A DNA stretch of 64,000 nt from an uncultured Clostridia bacterium (GTDB lineage Bacteria; Bacillota; Clostridia; Oscillospirales; Ruminococcaceae): positions 82,746-146,745 of the forward strand of contig CALXGR010000002.1 of the NCBI GenBank assembly GCA_944387885.1. The letters run 5' to 3'. The position numbers and the translations under genes are program-made. The notes beneath the pieces were generated by a model. It did no database searches. It had not been told where the DNA came from and saw nothing but the letters and a program-made list of their open reading frames with translations. Positions within the stretch are counted from its first letter, which is position 1. The number at the start of each line of letters is the position of its first letter. Shown here in pieces: positions 41,857 through 51,726 of this stretch.

Positions 41857-43775
41857 TGCCGGGTCCGGGAAACCGAGTTGCCAACCAGGTGGCCGCACAG
41901 AAGGTGCAGAATCCTGGAAAAATCTTTAAGCGGCTACTGGGCATCCTTTTTGAGGATTATGCAGTTCACCTGATCGTGGTAGTGGCCTGCATTATCATCA
42001 GCGCCATCTGCAATGTGCAGGGCACCCTTTTCATGCGGGATTTGATCGACCTGTACATTGTTCCCTGTATCGGACAGCAGAACCCTGATTTTGGCCCTCT
42101 CACCGGCGCCATTGCCCGGGTAGCCTGCTTCTATGCCCTGGGGATTTTTGCTACTTACGCCTATCAGAGTATTATGATCGTGGTGAGCCAGGGAGCCCTG
42201 AAGGACATCCGGGACCAGCTTTTCACCCACATGGAAAGCCTGCCCCTGCGGTATTTTGACACCCATGCCCATGGCGATATCATGTCAGTGTACACCAACG
42301 ATACCGATACCCTCCGGCAGCTTATCAGCCAGAGTATGCCTCAGTTTGCCAGCAGTCTGGTCACCATCCTGACTGTGGTGGTAAGCATGATTTATCTGAG
42401 CCCGGTGCTGACCCTTTTCAGCCTGGCCATGGTAGCTTTGATGACCTTTATCACCGGCAAGGTGGCTTCCCATTCCGGCCGGTTCTTTGTGGAGCAGCAG
42501 CGGAGGCTGGGCGCCATCAACGGCTACATTGAGGAAATGATGGAAGGCCAGAAGGTGGTCAAGGTGTTCTGCCGGGAGGAAAAATCCAAGGAACAGTTTG
42601 ACCAGCTCAACGAGGCTCTCTGCGAAAGCTCCACCAAGGCAAACGCCTTCTCCAGCATGCTGGGCCCTGTCAATATGAACCTGGGCAACGCCGGATATGT
42701 GGTCTGTGCCATGGCCGGCGGCGTGCTGGCCATCTCCGGCTTCGGCGGTTTCACCCTGGGCGGTCTGGCCAGCTTCCTCAGCCTGGAAAAGAGCTTTACC
42801 ATGCCCATCAGTCAGGTCAGCCAGCAGCTGAACAGTGTGGTCATGGCTATGGCCGGCGCCGACCGTATCTTCAAGCTGTTGGACGAACCCAGCGAAGGGG
42901 ACAACGGTTTTGTAGAATTGGTAAATGTGCGGAAGAGCAATAAGGAAGCCTCTGACGGGGAGTACGACCTGGAAGTTGTGGATGAGCATACCGGCCAGTG
43001 GGCCTGGGTCACCGGAGAAAACAAGACCATCCTGAGCAAGGTGGAAGGTGACGTGGTGTTTGAGCATGTGGACTTCGGATACACCCCCGAGAAAATCGTG
43101 CTCCACGATATCAACCTGTACGCCAAACCGGGCCAGAAGATTGCCTTTGTAGGCTCCACCGGCGCAGGCAAAACCACCATTACCAACCTGATCAACCGGT
43201 TCTATGACATCCAGAAGGGCTCTATCCGGTATGACGGCATTACCATCAGCAAGATAAAGAAGAGCGACCTTCGCCGGAGCCTGGGCATCGTTCTTCAGGA
43301 CACCCACCTGTTCACCGGCACCGTAGCCGAGAACATCAAGTACGGAAAGCTGGATGCTACCCAGGAGGAAGTGGAGGCCGCCGCACGGCTGGCCAATGCC
43401 GACGGATTCATCAAGATGCTTCCCCAGGGATATGACACCATGCTCACCGGAGACGGCGCTAACCTGAGCCAGGGCCAGCGGCAGCTGCTGGCCATTGCCC
43501 GGGCGGCCATTGCCGACCCGCCCGTTCTGATTCTGGACGAGGCAACCTCCTCCATTGATACCCGCACCGAGAAAATCGTGCAGGACGGCATGGATAAGCT
43601 GATGGAGGGGCGGACGGTGTTTGTCATTGCCCACCGGCTCAGCACGGTCCGGAACAGCGACTGCATTATGGTGCTGGAGCAGGGACGGATCATTGAGCGG
43701 GGCAGCCATGAGGAGCTGCTGGCCCAGAAGGGCAAGTATTATCAGCTCTATACCGGCGCCTTTGAATTGGAATAA
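41856..43775 (+). CDS. Heterodimeric ABC exporter half, catalytic
   Basis: The 639-residue partner of the preceding gene. It has six membrane helices (about 45-340), an acidic insertion before the ATPase domain (about 350-395), Walker A STGAGKTT, signature LSQGQRQ, Walker B with catalytic Glu (LILDEATSSID) and the switch His (IAHRLST). With the degenerate partner it should form one working ATP site. The MarR control suggests drug or toxic-compound export; substrate unknown. Confidence 0.92.
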   Translation: MPGPGNRVANQVAAQKVQNPGKIFKRLLGILFEDYAVHLIVVVACIIISAICNVQGTLFMRDLIDLYIVPCIGQQNPDFGPLTGAIARVACFYALGIFATYAYQSIMIVVSQGALKDIRDQLFTHMESLPLRYFDTHAHGDIMSVYTNDTDTLRQLISQSMPQFASSLVTILTVVVSMIYLSPVLTLFSLAMVALMTFITGKVASHSGRFFVEQQRRLGAINGYIEEMMEGQKVVKVFCREEKSKEQFDQLNEALCESSTKANAFSSMLGPVNMNLGNAGYVVCAMAGGVLAISGFGGFTLGGLASFLSLEKSFTMPISQVSQQLNSVVMAMAGADRIFKLLDEPSEGDNGFVELVNVRKSNKEASDGEYDLEVVDEHTGQWAWVTGENKTILSKVEGDVVFEHVDFGYTPEKIVLHDINLYAKPGQKIAFVGSTGAGKTTITNLINRFYDIQKGSIRYDGITISKIKKSDLRRSLGIVLQDTHLFTGTVAENIKYGKLDATQEEVEAAARLANADGFIKMLPQGYDTMLTGDGANLSQGQRQLLAIARAAIADPPVLILDEATSSIDTRTEKIVQDGMDKLMEGRTVFVIAHRLSTVRNSDCIMVLEQGRIIERGSHEELLAQKGKYYQLYTGAFELE

Positions 43776-43800
43776 CAAGCCATCAAACACAGGACGGTTG

Positions 43801-43844
43801 TGCCGCCGGGGGAAGGGAAGACCTTTCCCCGGCGGCATTCTTTT
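43801..43844 (+). terminator. Terminator after the ABC exporter operon
   Basis: TGCCGCCGGGG pairs with CCCCGGCGGCA, extended inward by GAA/TTT-type pairs, then ATTCTTTT. Confidence 0.9.
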
Positions 43845-43853
43845 AAAAAGGGA

Positions 43854-43885
43854 AAGGCCCCCGGGCCTTTTGGTCCGGGGGCCTT
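43854..43885 (-). terminator. Terminator after clpB
   Basis: AAGGCCCCCGG pairs with CCGGGGGCCTT; the A-rich flank at 43845-43855 gives a T run on the minus strand. Confidence 0.85.
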
Positions 43886-43917
43886 CTCTGACTTTTGCAA
43901 CAAAAGGAAGTTGGTAC

Positions 43918-46527
43918 TTAACGGAGCACCAGCTGGTCGTTCTCCGCATCCACGGTCAGGGTGGAGCCAGGCAGAGGCGGGTCGGCAATCAGTCGACGGG
44001 CTACCATGGTCTCCACATGGCTCTGGAGATACCGCTTGAGAGGACGGGCACCGTAAATGGGGTCGTAGCCTCCCTGGATGATGAGAGCCTTGGCAGCGGG
44101 AGTGACGGTGAGGGTCAGTTCCTTGTCTGCCAGACGGTGCTGCAGGTCTGCAATGAGCAGGTCCACAATGCCGCCGATCTCCTCTTTGGTCAGGCTCTTG
44201 TAGTAGACGATTTCGTCCAGACGGTTGAGGAACTCGGGACGGAACTGCTGTTTCAGCAGGGCATCCACCTGAGCCCGGGCCTGAGCATCGATCTCGTTGC
44301 CGCCCTGGGCACGGCTCCGTTCCAGAGCCTCCAGAATGATGGGGCTGCCCAGGTTGCTGGTCAGGATGATGATGGTGTTCTTGAAGTCCACGGTCCGGCC
44401 CTGGCTGTCGGTAATGTGACCGTCGTCCAGAACCTGGAGCAGGATGTTGAACACATCGGGATGGGCTTTCTCCACCTCATCAAAGAGGACTACACTGTAG
44501 GGCTTCCGCCGGACGGCCTCGGTGAGCTGACCGCCCTCCTCGTAGCCCACGTATCCCGGAGGCGCACCAATGAGCCGGCTGACGCTGAATTTCTCCATGT
44601 ATTCGGTCATGTCGATCCGAACCATGTTCTTCTCGTCGTCAAACAGGCACTGAGCCAGAGCCTTGGCCAGCTCGGTCTTGCCTACGCCGGTGGGACCCAG
44701 GAACAGGAAGCTGCCGATGGGCCGGTTGGGGTTGGCAATGCCGGCACGGCTGCGGAGGATGGCCTCGCTTACCTTCTTGACGGCTTCGTCCTGGCCGACC
44801 ACCCGCTGATGGAGAATTTTGTCCAGGTTGAGCAGTTTCTCCCGCTCGCCTTCCACCAGCTTCTCCACCGGGATTCCGGTCCAGCGGGCCACAATACGGG
44901 CAATCTCTTCCTCGGTCACACGGTCCCGGAGCAGGCTGTTCTCCTGTTTCTGGGCAGCGGCCTTCTCGCTCTCCTCCAGCTGTGCCTGGAGTTTGGGAAG
45001 GATGCTGTACTGCAGCTCTCCGGCCTTGGCGTAATCGCCGGTGCGGGTAGCAGTCTCAATGTCTGCCTTGGTCTGTTCCAGTTTGGCACGAATCTCCTGA
45101 ACGCTGCCGATGGAGTTCTTCTCGCTCTCCCACTGAGCCTTCATGGAGTTGAACTGGTCCCGCAGCTCGGCCATCTCCTTCTGGAGGGCAGCCAGCCGCT
45201 GGGCACTGGCATTGTCGGTCTCTTTTTTGAGGCTGATTTCCTCAATCTGAAGCTGGGTGATTTTGTGCTGCAGGTCATCCAGCTCGGCGGGCATGCTGTC
45301 CATCTCGGTCTTGATCATGGCACAGGCTTCGTCCACCAGGTCGATGGCCTTGTCGGGCAGGAACCGGTCGGTAATGTACCGGTTGGAGAGGGTAGCAGCA
45401 GCCACCAGGGCGGTGTCCTGAATCTTGACACCGTGGAACACCTCGTACCGCTCTTTCAGACCACGAAGGATGCTGATGGTGTCCTCCACGGTAGGCTCAT
45501 CCACCTGGACCGGCTGGAACCGCCGCTCCAGGGCGGGGTCTTTCTCAATATACTGCCGGTACTCGTCCAGGGTGGTGGCGCCGATGCAGTGGAGTTCGCC
45601 CCGGGCCAGCATGGGTTTCAGCAGGTTGCCTGCATCCATGGCGCCGTCGGTCTTGCCTGCACCTACAATGGTGTGGAGCTCATCAATAAAGAGGATGATT
45701 TCACCCTCGCTCTTTTTCACTTCATTGAGAACGCTCTTGAGCCGTTCCTCGAACTCGCCCCGGTACTTGGCACCGGCCACCAGAGCGCCCATGTCCAGAC
45801 TGAACACCTTCCGGTTTTTCAGGTTCTCAGGCACGTCGCCCCGGACAATACGCTGGGCCAGCCCTTCGGCAATGGCGGTTTTGCCAACGCCGGGCTCGCC
45901 GATAAGGCAGGGATTGTTTTTCCGCTTCCGGCTGAGGATACGGATGACATTCCGAATCTCGCTGTCCCGTCCGATGACAGGGTCCAGCTTGTTCTGACGG
46001 GCCATCTCCACCAGCTCCTGGCCGTACTTTTTCAGTACGTCGTAGGTGTCCTCGGGATGGTCGCTGGTCACCCGCTGGTTGCCCCGGACTTTGGCCAGGG
46101 CAGCCATAAACTTGTTCTTGTCAATGGAGAACTGGCGGAACACTTCGGCGCAGGCGGAGCCGGGATGCTCCAGCAGGCCCAGGAAAATATGCTCCACGCT
46201 GATATATTCGTCCTTCATGGCGGAGGCCTGAGCCTCAGCGGCATTCAGGGCTTTGTCCAGATCCGGGGTGATGTACACCTTCTCCGGGTCTCTGCCGCTG
46301 CCGGTCACATGGGGGAGAAGGGAAACCTTCTCCATGGCCGCCTGGGCAAAGTTCTGGGGCTGGACCCCCATCTGTTCCAGCAGCTGAGGGATCAGCCCAT
46401 CCTGCTGGTTGGCCAGGGCTGCCAGCAGATGCTGGGGCTCCAAAGCCTGATTCTGATATTCAACGGCCAGCTGCTGTGCAGCCTGTACCGCTTCCATGGT
46501 TTTTTGAGTAAAGCGATTTGCATTCAT
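43918..46527 (-). CDS. clpB: Disaggregase chaperone ClpB
   Basis: An 869-residue Hsp100 that pulls proteins out of aggregates with DnaK. In order: Clp N domain (1-145), first AAA+ module with Walker [10 protein letters not shown], the long coiled-coil middle domain (about 405-530), second AAA+ module with Walker [10 protein letters not shown] and pore loop GYVGYEEGG, and a C-terminal small domain. AAAGGGGG precedes the ATG. A CIRCE element at the promoter puts it under HrcA heat-shock control. Confidence 0.97.
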   Translation of the reverse strand: MNANRFTQKTMEAVQAAQQLAVEYQNQALEPQHLLAALANQQDGLIPQLLEQMGVQPQNFAQAAMEKVSLLPHVTGSGRDPEKVYITPDLDKALNAAEAQASAMKDEYISVEHIFLGLLEHPGSACAEVFRQFSIDKNKFMAALAKVRGNQRVTSDHPEDTYDVLKKYGQELVEMARQNKLDPVIGRDSEIRNVIRILSRKRKNNPCLIGEPGVGKTAIAEGLAQRIVRGDVPENLKNRKVFSLDMGALVAGAKYRGEFEERLKSVLNEVKKSEGEIILFIDELHTIVGAGKTDGAMDAGNLLKPMLARGELHCIGATTLDEYRQYIEKDPALERRFQPVQVDEPTVEDTISILRGLKERYEVFHGVKIQDTALVAAATLSNRYITDRFLPDKAIDLVDEACAMIKTEMDSMPAELDDLQHKITQLQIEEISLKKETDNASAQRLAALQKEMAELRDQFNSMKAQWESEKNSIGSVQEIRAKLEQTKADIETATRTGDYAKAGELQYSILPKLQAQLEESEKAAAQKQENSLLRDRVTEEEIARIVARWTGIPVEKLVEGEREKLLNLDKILHQRVVGQDEAVKKVSEAILRSRAGIANPNRPIGSFLFLGPTGVGKTELAKALAQCLFDDEKNMVRIDMTEYMEKFSVSRLIGAPPGYVGYEEGGQLTEAVRRKPYSVVLFDEVEKAHPDVFNILLQVLDDGHITDSQGRTVDFKNTIIILTSNLGSPIILEALERSRAQGGNEIDAQARAQVDALLKQQFRPEFLNRLDEIVYYKSLTKEEIGGIVDLLIADLQHRLADKELTLTVTPAAKALIIQGGYDPIYGARPLKRYLQSHVETMVARRLIADPPLPGSTLTVDAENDQLVLR

Positions 46528-46631
46528 AGGTCAAACCCCCTTTGAAATGTTGTTTTGGCAAATTGTGCGGATTGATTGCTAACCACTGAAAAAAGAAAAA
46601 TATATTGAATTAAAGAAGAATTTCATAAATA

Positions 46632-46658
46632 TTAGCACTCTCCCTCCTAGACTGCTAA
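46632..46658. promoter_or_regulatory. CIRCE element (HrcA operator)
   Basis: TTAGCACTC-N9-GACTGCTAA, one base from the consensus TTAGCACTC-N9-GAGTGCTAA. It lies just downstream of the clpB -10 box. Confidence 0.92.
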
Positions 46659-46659
46659 T

Positions 46660-46688
46660 ATTGTACAACGAATTTGAGCTGCTGTCAA
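46660..46688 (-). promoter_or_regulatory. clpB promoter
   Basis: On the minus strand consensus TTGACA (46688-46683), 17 bases and TACAAT (46665-46660), followed at once by CIRCE. Confidence 0.88.
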
Positions 46689-46735
46689 TGAAAAAATTAT
46701 GAATTTTTTGAAGAGGAAAGGAGCCCTCCTTTACC

Positions 46736-46764
46736 TTGACCATGACCCCCGGAGAGTGTATTAT
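46736..46764 (+). promoter_or_regulatory. metY-metA promoter
   Basis: TTGACC (46736-46741), 17 bases and TATTAT (46759-46764). The leader is about 45 bases, with no SAM riboswitch or Met T-box. Confidence 0.7.
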
Positions 46765-46816
46765 TAAAGAATAGTATTTTAGGTCCCCGGTTTGGGGCAG
46801 GGAAGGATGGAAAAGT

Positions 46817-48097
46817 ATGAGTTTTGATCGTGATACTATCTGCGTGCAGGGGGGCTACACTCCCGGAAATGGGGAACCCCGGCAGATCCCCATTATCCAG
46901 AGCACTACCTTTAAATATGCCACCAGTGAGGATATGGGCAAGCTGTTTGACCTGGAAGCCAGCGGTTACTTCTACACCCGGCTTCAGAATCCCACCAACG
47001 ACTATGTGGCCGCCAAGATCTGCCAGCTGGAGGGAGGCACTGCCGCCATGCTCACCAGCAGCGGCCAGGCAGCCAACTTCTACGCCATCTTCAATATTGC
47101 CAACTGCGGGGACCATGTGGTGGCCAGCAGCACCATCTACGGCGGAACCTTCAACCTGTTCCATGTGACCATGCGGAAAATGGGGATTGAGTTCACCTTT
47201 GTGAATCCCGACTGCACCCCTGAGGAACTGGATGCTGCTTTCCGGCCCAACACCAAGGCCGTGTTCGGAGAGACCATTGCCAACCCGGCCCTTACCGTTC
47301 TGGATATTGAAAAGTTCGCTAAGGCTGCCCACAGCCATGGAGTTCCCCTGGTCATCGACAACACCTTTGCCACCCCTGTTAACTGCCGTCCCTTTGAGTG
47401 GGGCGCCGACATTGTCACCCACTCCACCACCAAGTATATGGACGGCCACGGCGCCGGGGTAGGCGGCTGCATTGTGGACAGCGGCAAGTTTGACTGGATG
47501 GCTCACGCCGACAAGTTCCCCGGCCTGACCACCCCCGACGACAGCTACCACGGCATTACCTATGCCGAGAAATTTGGCAAGGAAGGGGCCTTCATCACCA
47601 AGTGCACTGCCCAGCTCATGCGGGACTTCGGCTCCATCCAGGCTCCCCAGAATGCCTTTATTCTCAACCTGGGCCTGGAGAGCCTTCATGTCCGGATGAA
47701 GCGCCATTGTGAAAATGGCCTGGCTGTGGCTCAGTTCCTGGCAAACCATCCTAAAATCAGCTATGTGAACTACTGCGGCCTGCCCGGGGACAAGTACTAT
47801 GAGCTGGCTCAGAAATACCTTCCTAATGGCAGCTGCGGCGTGGTCAGCTTTGGGGTCAAGGGAGGCCGGAAGGCTGCCGAGACCTTTATGAAGCATCTGA
47901 AACTGGCTGCCATTGAGACCCATGTGGCGGATGCCCGCACCTGCTGCCTCCATCCCGCCAGCGCCACCCACCGTCAGATGAACGATGAGGAACTGGCCGC
48001 CGCCGGTGTGGCTCCCGACCTGGTCCGGCTCAGCTGCGGCCTGGAAGCTGCCTCCGACCTGATTGCCGACCTGTCCCAGGCTCTGGACCAAATCTGA
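46817..48097 (+). CDS. metY: O-acetylhomoserine sulfhydrylase (MetY)
   Basis: A PLP enzyme that makes homocysteine from O-acetylhomoserine and sulfide. The 426-residue protein has the PLP-lysine K206 in HSTTKYMDGHG, YTRLQNPTND and TSSGQAA phosphate-binding segments, and the family ending LVRLSCGLE. Its length and sequence fit the O-acetylhomoserine branch better than cystathionine lyases. It precedes metA by 23 bases; together they form a direct-sulfhydrylation route to methionine. Confidence 0.92.
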   Translation: MSFDRDTICVQGGYTPGNGEPRQIPIIQSTTFKYATSEDMGKLFDLEASGYFYTRLQNPTNDYVAAKICQLEGGTAAMLTSSGQAANFYAIFNIANCGDHVVASSTIYGGTFNLFHVTMRKMGIEFTFVNPDCTPEELDAAFRPNTKAVFGETIANPALTVLDIEKFAKAAHSHGVPLVIDNTFATPVNCRPFEWGADIVTHSTTKYMDGHGAGVGGCIVDSGKFDWMAHADKFPGLTTPDDSYHGITYAEKFGKEGAFITKCTAQLMRDFGSIQAPQNAFILNLGLESLHVRMKRHCENGLAVAQFLANHPKISYVNYCGLPGDKYYELAQKYLPNGSCGVVSFGVKGGRKAAETFMKHLKLAAIETHVADARTCCLHPASATHRQMNDEELAAAGVAPDLVRLSCGLEAASDLIADLSQALDQI

Positions 48098-48120
48098 AAC
48101 CAAGTTAGGACGATTTAAGT

Positions 48121-49056
48121 ATGCCCCTTATCATACCCCAAACTCTTCCGGCTTATCAGGCTCTGGGGGAGGAGAATATCTTTGTCATGCATGAGGAACG
48201 GGCTCACACCCAAAATATCCGCCCCCTGCGGATCGTGGTCCTCAACCTGATGCCTACCAAAATTGTGACCGAGACCCAGATTGCCCGGCTGCTGGCCAAC
48301 AGCCCTCTACAGGTGGAGTTCACCCTCCTTCAGACTGCCAGCCATACCGCCAGCCATGTGTCCATGGACCATATGGAGGCCTTTTACAAGACCTTCGATG
48401 AGATCAGGGACCAGCGCTTTGACGGAATGATCATTACCGGCGCACCGGTGGAGACCATCCCCTTTGAGGAAGTGGATTACTGGCCTGAGCTCTGCGAAAT
48501 TATGGAGTTCACCAAAACCAATGTGTATTCCACCCTCCATGTCTGCTGGGGGGCGCAGGCGGGTCTCTATTACCATTTCGGAATCCAGAAGGAACTGCTT
48601 CCCCAAAAGATGTTCGGGATTTTCGAGCATCGGGTCACCCGGCCCAACAACCCCCTGGTCCGTGGGTTTGATGAGGTGTTCTATGCCCCCCACAGCCGCC
48701 ATACCGGGGTGCGCCGCCGGGATGTGGATGCCTGCACCGAACTGCGGATTCTGGCCGAAAGCGACGAGGCAGGGGTTTACCTGATGAGCACCGACAGCGG
48801 CCGGCAGATTTTTGTGACCGGTCACCCGGAGTATGATAAGTTCACCCTGGACAGCGAGTACCGCCGGGATATCAACCGGGGGCTGGAAATCGAGGTTCCG
48901 AAGAACTATTATCCGGAGGATAACCCCGCCCGGGAGCCTATCTTCCGGTGGAGGGGCCATGCCCATCTTCTCTATACCAACTGGCTGAACTATTACGTTT
49001 ACCAGAATACTCCCTACGACCTGTCCAAACTGGAAGCCCTGAAGGGAAGAACATAA
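48121..49056 (+). CDS. metA: Homoserine O-acyltransferase (MetA)
   Basis: Activates homoserine, most likely with acetyl-CoA given the metY partner. The 311-residue protein has the catalytic cysteine C142 (HVCWGAQAG), FGIFEHRV and the His/Glu segment [15 protein letters not shown]. Acetyl or succinyl preference depends on one active-site residue that I did not assign. It lies in an operon with metY. Confidence 0.94.
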   Translation: MPLIIPQTLPAYQALGEENIFVMHEERAHTQNIRPLRIVVLNLMPTKIVTETQIARLLANSPLQVEFTLLQTASHTASHVSMDHMEAFYKTFDEIRDQRFDGMIITGAPVETIPFEEVDYWPELCEIMEFTKTNVYSTLHVCWGAQAGLYYHFGIQKELLPQKMFGIFEHRVTRPNNPLVRGFDEVFYAPHSRHTGVRRRDVDACTELRILAESDEAGVYLMSTDSGRQIFVTGHPEYDKFTLDSEYRRDINRGLEIEVPKNYYPEDNPAREPIFRWRGHAHLLYTNWLNYYVYQNTPYDLSKLEALKGRT

Positions 49057-49064
49057 AGCCAAAA

Positions 49065-49095
49065 AGCCGGAACCTCAAAGGTTCCGGCTTTTTTA
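49065..49095 (+). terminator. Terminator after metA
   Basis: AGCCGGAACC, a TCAAA loop and GGTTCCGGCT followed by TTTTT. Confidence 0.95.
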
Positions 49096-49110
49096 CAGGA
49101 TTCATAACAA

Positions 49111-49145
49111 AAGAAGGACAGCCCAAGGGCTGTCCTTCTTTTTGG
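49111..49145. terminator. Terminator after the trigger-factor-like gene
   Basis: A near-perfect palindrome, AAGAAGGACAGCCC and its complement, with A and T runs on either side, usable on both strands. Confidence 0.9.
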
Positions 49146-49160
49146 TTGATCAGATTGGAA

Positions 49161-50285
49161 TCAGACCACCTGAGCGCCGTCCAGCAGCAGCTGGTTGGCA
49201 TGATAGCTCCGGCAGTTGAACATGAGATACCGGGCATCATAGTTCTCTTTCAGGGTGGCGGGGTCCTGATCTCCGGCAACCTCGGCCAGGTAAGCATCCA
49301 GGTCCTCGTCAGTGATTTCCAGGGCGGCATCCTGGCTGATGGCCTGGTAAATCAGATACTGCTTGGCGTAGGTGTTCATGGTCTCCTGAGCGGCCTCGTC
49401 CTCGAAGAGGGAGTTCACATCGTCGGTGCCGAAGTAGCTGGACATGAAGTCCTCCAGGGTCATGCCGTAGGAGGTGGCGAAGCTGGCGTAGTAGGCCAGC
49501 ATGTCGTCCTTCTGATAGTCGGTGAAGACAGCGGGCAGTTCCTCGGCAAAGGTGGAGTTCTCCAGAACATAATTGTAGATGTAGTCGTCGGTCTTGCTCA
49601 GGGTGAGAGAATCCTCCAGGTAAGCCTTCAGGTCCTCCACAGTGGAAACGCTGTAGTAGCTGGCCAGGTTGGTGGCGACAAACTCATCGGTGAGCTCAGG
49701 GGTCTTGGACTCCTGGATGTAGTTGATGGTGGTCTCAAAGACGGCATCCTTGCCGGCCAGTTCCTCGGTCATGTAATCGTCGGGGAAGGTGACCTCAATG
49801 TCGAAGGTCTCGCCGGGCTTGTGGCCGATGAGCTGCTCCAGAAAATCGTCAATGTACTGGGTCACGCCGATGGTCACCACGGTGCCGGCGCCGTCGGTGT
49901 TGCCGCCTTCAAATTCTTCTCCGTCAATGCGGCCTACATAGTCGATGTTGACAGAATCCCCGTCCTCTACGGCACGGTCGGTGATTTCCTCGGTCTCGGG
50001 GAACTGAGAGAGCAGGTAATCGATCTGCTCCTGGATTTCCTCCTCGGTTACGACCAGCTCATCCGCAGGGATCTGGATGGAAGCGTAATCCTCGGGCAGG
50101 GTAATGTAGGCAGAAGCATCAAGGTCCAGCCAGTTACCTTCTTCGTCGAAATACTTGGTGTAGTCGACGGCGTACTGGTCGCTTTCGGTGTCGGTGGTCT
50201 GAGTGTTGTCGCTCTGAGAGCAGGCGGCCAGGGAAAGGGCCAGAGCCAGGGCCAACACCAGAGCCATCATTTTTTTGAAATTCAA
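49161..50285 (-). CDS. Lipidated trigger-factor-like peptidyl-prolyl isomerase
   Basis: A 374-residue exported foldase. The start is TTG at 50285, eight bases after AGGAGG; it gives a lipoprotein signal (MNFKKMMALVLAL...) with the lipobox cysteine at C22 (LAAC). The mature protein has an acidic linker, an FKBP-type core (about 95-195; VNIDYVGRIDGEEFEGG, GETFDIEVTFPDDY) and a trigger-factor C-terminal helical domain (LTDEFVATNLA onward). The ribosome-binding domain is absent. It probably folds proteins outside the membrane. Such surface trigger-factor relatives are known in Clostridia; the substrate is unknown. Confidence 0.88.
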   Translation of the reverse strand: MNFKKMMALVLALALALSLAACSQSDNTQTTDTESDQYAVDYTKYFDEEGNWLDLDASAYITLPEDYASIQIPADELVVTEEEIQEQIDYLLSQFPETEEITDRAVEDGDSVNIDYVGRIDGEEFEGGNTDGAGTVVTIGVTQYIDDFLEQLIGHKPGETFDIEVTFPDDYMTEELAGKDAVFETTINYIQESKTPELTDEFVATNLASYYSVSTVEDLKAYLEDSLTLSKTDDYIYNYVLENSTFAEELPAVFTDYQKDDMLAYYASFATSYGMTLEDFMSSYFGTDDVNSLFEDEAAQETMNTYAKQYLIYQAISQDAALEITDEDLDAYLAEVAGDQDPATLKENYDARYLMFNCRSYHANQLLLDGAQVV

Positions 50286-50540
50286 GGGTGTTTCCTCCTT
50301 ATGGGTTGTTATGCTTGACATAGCGAAATCCATTATAACCCCTAATTGTGAAAAAAGAAAGAAAAACTTCCGGGGAAATCCTGACAATTTGGTTGCAAAT
50401 CCGGCCCGGCGGGGTGGAAAAGGGAAAAGGGATACGGTATAATAGACTCGAATAGGGGGACTCAGATAAGCCTGAGAATTATTTGGGCGGCCCTGACCGG
50501 ACGGAAAATAACCATTTTGGGGAAGAAAGGGAAATGGAAT

Positions 50541-51716
50541 ATGGATTACAATAAAGCAGCCCTGGAACTGCATAAGGAACATAAAGGAAAGCTGGGAACC
50601 GTCAGCCTGGTATCCATTCAGGACCGGGATTCTCTCAGCACTGCCTATACCCCCGGCGTGGCAGAGCCCTGCCGGAAAATCAAGGAAAACCCTGAGACCG
50701 TCTATGACTATACCTGCAAAGGCCGCACCGTGGCAGTAGTCACCAACGGTACCGCTGTGCTGGGCCTGGGAAATATCGGCCCTGCCGCCGGTCTGCCGGT
50801 CATGGAAGGCAAGTGCGCCCTCTTCAAGGAGTTCGGGGGAGTGGATGCATTCCCCATCTGCCTGGACACCCAGGACCCGGAAAAGGTGGTGGAGGCTGTC
50901 CAGCTCATCGCTCCTGTGTTCGGAGGAATCAACCTGGAAGATATCCGCAGCCCTGAATGTTTTGAAATCGAGCGGGTCCTGGAGGAAAAGCTGGATATCC
51001 CTGTTTTCCACGATGACCAGCACGGCACCGCCATTATTGTGACTGCCGCCCTGCTCAACGCCCTCAAGGTGGTGGGAAAGGACCTAAAGAATGTGAAGAT
51101 CGTCCACAATGGTCCCGGAGCTGCCGGTACCGCCATTATTAAAATGCTTCTGGCGGCAGGAGCCACCGATATCACCGCCGTGGACGAGCACGGAATCCTC
51201 TACCCGGACCGTCCCGCCGGACTGGAAGGCCAGAAGGAAGAACTGGCCCAAATCACCAATCCCCGTCACCTGACCGGTGGTCTGGCCCAGGCTGTGGAGG
51301 GAGCCGATGTGTTTATCGGCACCAGCGTGGCAGGCTGCCTGACCCAGGATATGGTCCGGACCATGGCCCCCGGAGCAGTGGTCTTTGCCATGGCCAACCC
51401 CAACCCGGAAATTATGCCCGACCTGGCCAAGGAGGCCGGGGCAGCAGTGGTGGGCACCGGACGGAGCGACTTCCCCAACCAGATCAATAATGTGCTGGCT
51501 TTCCCCGGCGTGTTCAAGGGTGCCTTGTCGGTGCGGTCCCGGGACATCAACCAGGAAATGAAACTGGCTGCCGTCAAGGCCCTGGCCGGAATCATCACCC
51601 CGGAGGAACTGAACGCCGACTACATTATTCCCGACCCCTTTGACAAGCGGGTGGTGGAGGCCATCAGCGCCGCTGTGGCCCAGGCAGCCCGGGATACCGG
51701 CGTGGCCCGGATTTGA
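50541..51716 (+). CDS. NAD(P)-dependent malic enzyme
   Basis: Decarboxylates malate to pyruvate or runs in reverse. The 391-residue protein has the catalytic Tyr (STAYTPGVAEP), Lys (GPAAGLPVMEGK), metal-binding HDDQHGTA and a Rossmann NAD(P) domain starting KIVHNGPGAAG. The ATG at 50541 has AAGGG eight bases upstream. A TATAAT box at 50438-50443 lacks a clear -35. The 97-base leader holds a CTCAG/CTGAG hairpin I cannot assign. It is followed by fumarase genes after 10 bases. Confidence 0.93.
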   Translation: MDYNKAALELHKEHKGKLGTVSLVSIQDRDSLSTAYTPGVAEPCRKIKENPETVYDYTCKGRTVAVVTNGTAVLGLGNIGPAAGLPVMEGKCALFKEFGGVDAFPICLDTQDPEKVVEAVQLIAPVFGGINLEDIRSPECFEIERVLEEKLDIPVFHDDQHGTAIIVTAALLNALKVVGKDLKNVKIVHNGPGAAGTAIIKMLLAAGATDITAVDEHGILYPDRPAGLEGQKEELAQITNPRHLTGGLAQAVEGADVFIGTSVAGCLTQDMVRTMAPGAVVFAMANPNPEIMPDLAKEAGAAVVGTGRSDFPNQINNVLAFPGVFKGALSVRSRDINQEMKLAAVKALAGIITPEELNADYIIPDPFDKRVVEAISAAVAQAARDTGVARI

Positions 51717-51726
51717 GGAAACGCCC

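Noticed and set aside
43621..46545. 974-codon open frame on the plus strand
   Set aside because: Antisense shadow of clpB, which carries all expected motifs on the other strand.
46765..46816. SAM riboswitch or Met T-box before metY
   Set aside because: The leader is only about 45 bases and lacks the conserved cores.
50470..50490. TPP-riboswitch-like CTGAGA in the malic enzyme leader
   Set aside because: The second TPP signature and the required helices are missing; the match is only part of a local hairpin.
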